64,000 bases of DNA, from positions 44,612,521 through 44,676,520 of the forward strand of contig NC_088302.1 of assembly GCF_032854445.1 (NCBI RefSeq), written 5' to 3'. A program made the translations under genes and the position numbers. The first letter of the stretch is position 1. Each line of letters opens with the position of its first letter. Shown here one piece after another: positions 59,480 through 64,000 of this stretch. The notes below the pieces were generated by a model. That model saw only the letters and a program-made list of their open reading frames with translations, did no database searches and was not told the origin of the DNA. Origin of the DNA: Liolophura sinensis (lineage: Eukaryota; Mollusca; Polyplacophora; Chitonida; Chitonidae).

Positions 59480-59649
59480 TTCCAGGGATTAGAAGGGCGT
59501 GGCGAGTTAACGATCCGCCTTGTGTCGTTTGATAACGACTATGGGCTGACCTATGACGGAGGATGCTGTGATAACTGGCAGGCCAGGGGATGGGGGTGTA
59601 TGCAGAAATGTGATTACGTCATGAGAGTCGTCATATCTGGTCTCAGCAG
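59480..59649 (+). CDS. Exon 2: MNNL-like domain of a Notch-ligand-type protein (partial gene)
   Basis: An acceptor (TTCTTGTTTTCAG) precedes 56 codons plus 2 nt, ending at CAG|GTAGGT (donor GT at 59650). The peptide runs FQGLE, GRGELTIRLVSFDNDYG, LTYDGGCCDNW, GWGCMQKCDYVMRVVIS. It parallels the start of the MNNL domain of Delta/Serrate/Jagged: small-Gly-x-Glu-Leu, a hydrophobic-x-Phe-x-Asn strand, Gly, CC, then C-x3-C. The family's next cysteine, seven residues after the last one here, is replaced by Val. In vertebrate Jagged and Delta genes the exon continues further, as I recall; this exon stops soon after that position. ATG at 59411 opens the same frame upstream, but the splice reading is preferred. 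The exon starts in phase 0, so it can join the signal-peptide exon at 39892. The rest of MNNL, the DSL domain and EGF repeats would have to lie beyond the window. A divergent ligand or an unrelated extracellular protein with a similar fold is possible. Confidence 0.6.
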
Positions 59650-61114
59650 GTAGGTTCCGTTCCATCATTCGCGGTGAATGTTGTCATGTAAGTTGTCATC
59701 AAAATGGGACAATGAAGAAATGACGGCGTATTGCACAAAAGCGGTTTTGGACTTATGTCAACAAGTTGATTTCCATGCGATTTTTGGACCCTTTGAGTTA
59801 AAACTGGTAACACATTACAAGCCATTGGTGATTGTAGATTACCAGCTGGAATGATTTTCATTTAGCGTCCATCTAAACACGCAGACGTGTTTGCAAGCGG
59901 TAGTAAATCTTTTTTCCAGTCACAGGTAATAATAAGCACACGACCGACACCCAGTGTTTCCACCACCAATGACTTTCACTCACAAGATTAGCACAATACA
60001 CCCACGATTTAACTCTGAAGAAACTAACAGTCTTAATAGCTCTACGACGATACCATTTACTTTTGTGTGTAGTGAACAGTATCACATCATTCCATTACTC
60101 TCTCAGTGGTGTCCAAAATATAAACTGATACTAGGTTTTTTTTCGGTTGACCCTTCACTAACAAATGTCCACTTAGACGCTTATAGAACATTTTTAGAAT
60201 GTTTTCTTTAATATATGTATGTTGGACATGAGCAGTATTCATAGAGACGTCTAACCCTTTGAGTGATGAAAATCTTATAAACTCCTGTGTGTTGAGTAAA
60301 GCTACTGGGGCAATCCCGTTATGCAGAGAGATATCCTATCAGTGACTCTCCACAAGACGCTTCTATCTTTTCACCTATTCATGTAATGTATGTACCTTAA
60401 TATTTGTCACATGAGTTATTAATTCGTAAATGTGTTCATATGGCTACAAATCAGAGCCTTTCAGAAAATTCTGAATTTTCCCAATTTTTTAAGCCGTGTA
60501 AAAATGTTATAGAAGATTAGACAAGGGGTGAATGTTTTTGTTAATTACGTGTCATTTGCTTTTTTGCGCATGAGATATTTGGCACGCAAAGGAGAACTGT
60601 TCCTCTAGGGTGCTTACGTCATGTGCCAATCATTGCCTTTACATGTACTCCCGAAAGCTTACGTAATACATGTTTGTGTTTGCTTTGGCCTCTCTAACGT
60701 AAGCCAGCTTCATCTAGGTTAAGCTACACTTCATCAAAGGCTTATACAGAATACATAGTGAACTTGTAAGGGTAATACTTAACCGTAACAACAGTGTCAT
60801 CGTGCATTTGGACTCGAGACCCAATTCAAATGTTCATATACACTTCTCATTAGCGTTCTGTAATACAATAGTTTTCTTCTCATTCCTCCGTTCCACAGTT
60901 CTTGTGTGCGATGATAAAGTCACAATCCTTTCGTCAGTGGCCATGAACATTAGTTATTAGTTATTAACAGTGCACAATACATGACAGGGTTAAAAGTTGT
61001 GAGTACTCCAGGCGTCGATACTGTGATATGTGGACATCGGGTGGGACACCTGGTGTACCGTACTAGTGCTCTCATACTCTGAAACAGGTTTGTCAGAAAA
61101 AGTCATAATTCATA
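59650..61114 (+). other. Proposed intron 2 or flanking DNA, nothing recognised
   Basis: Follows the donor at 59650. Open stretches of 70-85 codons near 59643-60211 occur on both strands with no domain. No convincing next exon of a Delta/Jagged-type protein (DSL or EGF cysteine pattern) is visible here or to the window end. Confidence 0.45.
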
Positions 61115-61290
61115 TTTTCACTTGATTGTTATTTAATGCCATACTCAAGAATTTTTCATTTATACACTGGCATCCAGTATTACGAGTGGAGGCAACCACA
61201 TTGCCTGGGGAAAGTTATCGAACTGTGGCAAGATACTGACGAACATTCAAGAATGTGACCTGCAGGTTTGCACGCGATATTAGTGCACAC
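61115..61290 (-). mobile_element. SINE of a related but distinct subfamily, minus orientation
   Basis: On the minus strand: CAGTATCTTGCCACAGTTCG, ATAACTTTCCCCAGGCAATG, TGGTTGCCTCCACTCGTAAT, ACTGGATGCCAGTGTATAAA, TGAAAAATTCTTGAGTATGG and CATTAAATAACAATCAA. The arrangement parallels the common family 3' domain (CCTCC...TAAT...CTGG...TATAAxTGAAAxATTCTTGAGTA), but the wording differs throughout. It is a sister subfamily rather than a decayed copy. Confidence 0.7.
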
Positions 61291-62965
61291 GAAGGCTTTG
61301 ACCGCTTATAGTTACTTAACCAAAGTAACTTAGCCAGTGTATAGTTTGATATTCACAACCAATATTAATGTACCTGTGTCTCGTGGCTTCACGTAAGATG
61401 ACGTACCGTCGCTTGTTGTGACCCACTTGTAGATAACAAAAGTCTGTTAGTCACTTGCACCTGAAAGACCGTGGCTTAACCTGTCTGGAAGGCCAGCTTC
61501 TGCTTGAGCAGTGTCTGCAGGGTCATTTCCAGGCCTGCAAATGTGTATAACTAGTGTGTTTGCCGATTAGAGTATTAGCTAGGTACATAGATCCTTGATT
61601 ACAGTTTGAAAATATTGCCCTTATCGCGTGTTACCAATATATACTGACTGGTTGTAACAGAAATGAATGCTCCTTGTTGACTTGTGAAGTTCCCCTGGGT
61701 ATATATGACGTGTTGTGGTGTAAAGACGTGGGTGTTGACCCGAAGCCCAATATGATAGAAGAGGTCGGTAATGTTTTCAGGAAACCAATATATAGTTACG
61801 GGTACATGTGCAACAGGACTATTTAGCTGCGACTGTAGTTATGTCTGGACATGCTACACAGTCCTCTCCTTGTTGGTATCCTCACCTTTCCACGAATCAC
61901 CGATAGGAGAGCAAACTTTGCCAGCCTCACACAATGTGCTTTACGTGCCACTCACAGCAACCGACCCCTTTACCTTAGCTGACACCGGTGGGCATTTCGG
62001 AGGGGCTTCCTGTGGAAATGGTATGCAGGTTGGGCGCTGGGGCGACCTTGAAGGCTCTGAAGCCAGTCACGATTCCCTACTGCCCTAGATTGTACAACCC
62101 GCCTAGTTTCCAAATACAACGAGTCTTAGAATGACCTGTTGACGAACTGATGCGAAAGACACTTCCGCGTGCAGTGACATGTTCACTTGATTGTATCAAC
62201 GGTGTGCAATGAATTGACAGTATCTGTGTTAACACAGGATGTGTTTTGTGTTTGAACAAATAGCTCTCACTTATCAGATGACAAGTTTAGGTATTTAATT
62301 TAAGGTTTGGCCCGTCATATGCCTGCTGCTGGGCCAGTTTGTCACCACCTCACCAAATCGATCCTTGTCAGGTCTTGTAAGGCAGTGCGTAAACAATCTG
62401 GTCGTGAGAAGCTAATTGATGTTCAATGTATTCGTTTTGACACATGTATTTGAGAAGAAGACGCTTAGCTGTATCACAGTGACCTAATGAATGTCAGACG
62501 CTGGGAACTCCTGTTGACACACTGCCGCTGATTGGTGGATTAAACCGAACGACAACTGACTCATTCGACAATGGGTTGAATACGCACCGCTTGTGCCGGA
62601 TCTGCCAATGGTTCTGTTCAGTGTGACGAGACCACACGGTGTTCGTCATCGATAATTCCGTGTGACTTCTTGTCTAAATCTCGTTCCAGAGGACACCTTC
62701 ACACCGTAGGGGTAGTCTTGTTCGGCTGACTTACTCATCGTGACGAATGCTGCTGTTATAAATTGTGAGGCATTTGGCTGAACGTTTTATGATTTTTTCC
62801 TGAAGTACTTTGGCATATGGTTTTGGGTTGCATTTTAAGGAATGAAAAGCATCAAAGACATGTCTTTCCCATACCAATTTTCCCCCGGCAGATCCACAAG
62901 ATAAATGTATGCATTGACAAAAAAAAATTTTCGTCTCTTATTTTATACATTTTGGGCTGTAGCGA
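61291..62965. other. No supported gene; one weak exon candidate
   Basis: An open stretch spans about 61771-62088 (105 codons). Part of it (VPLTATDPFTLADTGG) superficially resembles a later MNNL segment, as discussed in the findings, but splice phases do not fit well. Otherwise nothing is recognised before the terminal minisatellite. Confidence 0.4.
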
Positions 62966-63955
62966 TCCAGGTGAGTTATCCAATCATAAATACTGTAATA
63001 CCAGGCGCGGTATCTAAACATAAATACCAGGCGAGAAATCCAATCATAAATACCCAAATACCAAGCAAGGAATCCTATCATAAATACCCAAATACCAGGC
63101 GAGATATCCAATCAAAAATACACAAATACCAGACGATGTATCCAATCAAAAATACACAAACACAAGGCAAGGTATCCAATCATAAATACCCAAACACCAG
63201 GCGAGGTATCCAATCATAAATACTCAAATACCAGGCGAGGAATCCAATCATAAATACCCAAATACCAAGCGAGGTATCCAATCAAAAATACACAAATACC
63301 AGACGATGTATCCAATCAAAAATACACAAACACAAGGCAAGGTATCCAATCATATATACTCAAATACCAAGCGAGGAATCCAATCATGAATACCCAAACA
63401 CCAAGCGAGAAATCCAATCATAAATACCCAAACACCAAGCGAGGTATCCAATCATAAATACTCAAATACCAAGCGAGGAATCCAATCATGAATACCCAAA
63501 CACCAAGCGAGAAATCCAATCATAAATATACTCAAATACCAAGCGAGGAATCCAATCATGAATACCCAAACACCAAGCGAGGAATCCAATCATAAATACT
63601 CAAATGCCAGGCGAGGTATCCAATCGTAAATATTCAAATACCAAGCGAGGAATCCAATCATGAATACCCAAATACCAGGCGAGAAATCCAATCATAAATA
63701 CCCAAATACCAAGCAAGGAATCCTATCATAAATACCCAAATACCAGGCGAGATATCCAATCAAAAATACACAAATACCAAGCGAGGAATCCAATCATGAA
63801 TACCCAAACACCAATCGAGGTATCCAATCATAAATACCCAAACACCAGGTGAGGTATCCAATCGTAAATATTCAAATACCAAGCGAGGAATCCAATCATA
63901 AATACTCAAACACCAGGTGTGGTATCCAATCATGAATACCCAAATACGATACGAG
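62966..63955. repeat. 34-bp minisatellite, about 29 units, nested higher-order structure
   Basis: Unit: CCAGGCGAGGTATCCAATCA followed by TAAATACCCAAATA, with recurring alternatives (AAGCGAGGAATCC, CAAAAATACACAAA, CATGAATACCCAAACA). The pair of units around AGACGATGTATCCAATCAAA recurs at 63131 and 63301, 170 bp or five units apart. The block starting CCAAGCAAGGAATCCTATCA recurs at 63061 and 63709, 648 bp or about 19 units apart. The array ends near 63955 (GATACGAGGACG), just inside the window. Apparent repetitive open frames on both strands are artefacts, since 34 is not a multiple of three. Confidence 0.95.
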
Positions 63956-64000
63956 GACGTGTAAGTATTATTTATGGTCAAATTGCACCTACTCGAAAAA

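Noticed and set aside
59411-59653. Continuous 80-codon gene starting at ATG 59411
   Set aside because: The first 23 codons have low-quality coding content and cover an obvious polypyrimidine acceptor; the MNNL-like similarity starts right after the AG, so a spliced exon explains the data better.

Overview
This window looks like nuclear DNA of a lophotrochozoan animal, most likely a marine mollusc and probably a bivalve. The basis is AT-rich sequence with no prokaryotic gene packing, no long open frame with recognisable homology, many minisatellites, and at least fifteen tRNA-headed SINE copies. The SINEs share a 3' domain ending in ATTCTTGAGTACGGCGTAAA followed by CAATCAAATAAATAAAT-type tails, as in molluscan elements of the Meta/Nin-DC/BIVA type. 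That family name is recalled, not searched. Species cannot be fixed from this window.

Layout. 1-38.6 kb is essentially gene-free: SINEs, a ~33-bp minisatellite (0.86-1.60 kb), a 32-bp minisatellite with a higher-order repeat (7.69-8.55 kb), diverged duplications, and long stretches with no feature I can support. A CpG-rich segment near 39.36-39.48 kb looks like a promoter. It is followed by a leader with several short upstream ORFs and a candidate first coding exon (39892-39942), which encodes a 17-residue hydrophobic N terminus ending exactly at a consensus donor (CAG|GTAAGT). A second exon (59480-59649) has a good acceptor and a consensus donor (CAG|GTAGGT), is in compatible phase, and encodes a domain resembling the N-terminal MNNL region of Delta/Jagged-type Notch ligands. 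Together they suggest the 5' end of a secreted or membrane protein gene on the + strand with a ~19.5-kb first intron. The rest of the gene would lie beyond the right edge. This is the only protein-coding locus I support with moderate confidence.

The proposed intron 1 holds an (AT)n tract, 41-bp, 26-bp and ~55-bp minisatellites, two copies of an unnamed ~245-bp dispersed repeat (48.8 and 56.7 kb), SINE fragments, and a cluster of promoter-type motifs near 50.07-50.25 kb. Downstream of exon 2 there is a SINE of a different subfamily (61.1 kb) and, from 62.97 kb almost to the window end, a 34-bp minisatellite of about 29 units with nested higher-order periodicities.

No CRISPR, operon, rRNA or convincing functional tRNA gene is seen. 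The most interesting items are the split MNNL-like gene with its altered cysteine pattern, the minisatellite that appears to have expanded inside a dispersed element whose second copy at 20.5 kb carries about one unit, and the unnamed repeat pair.
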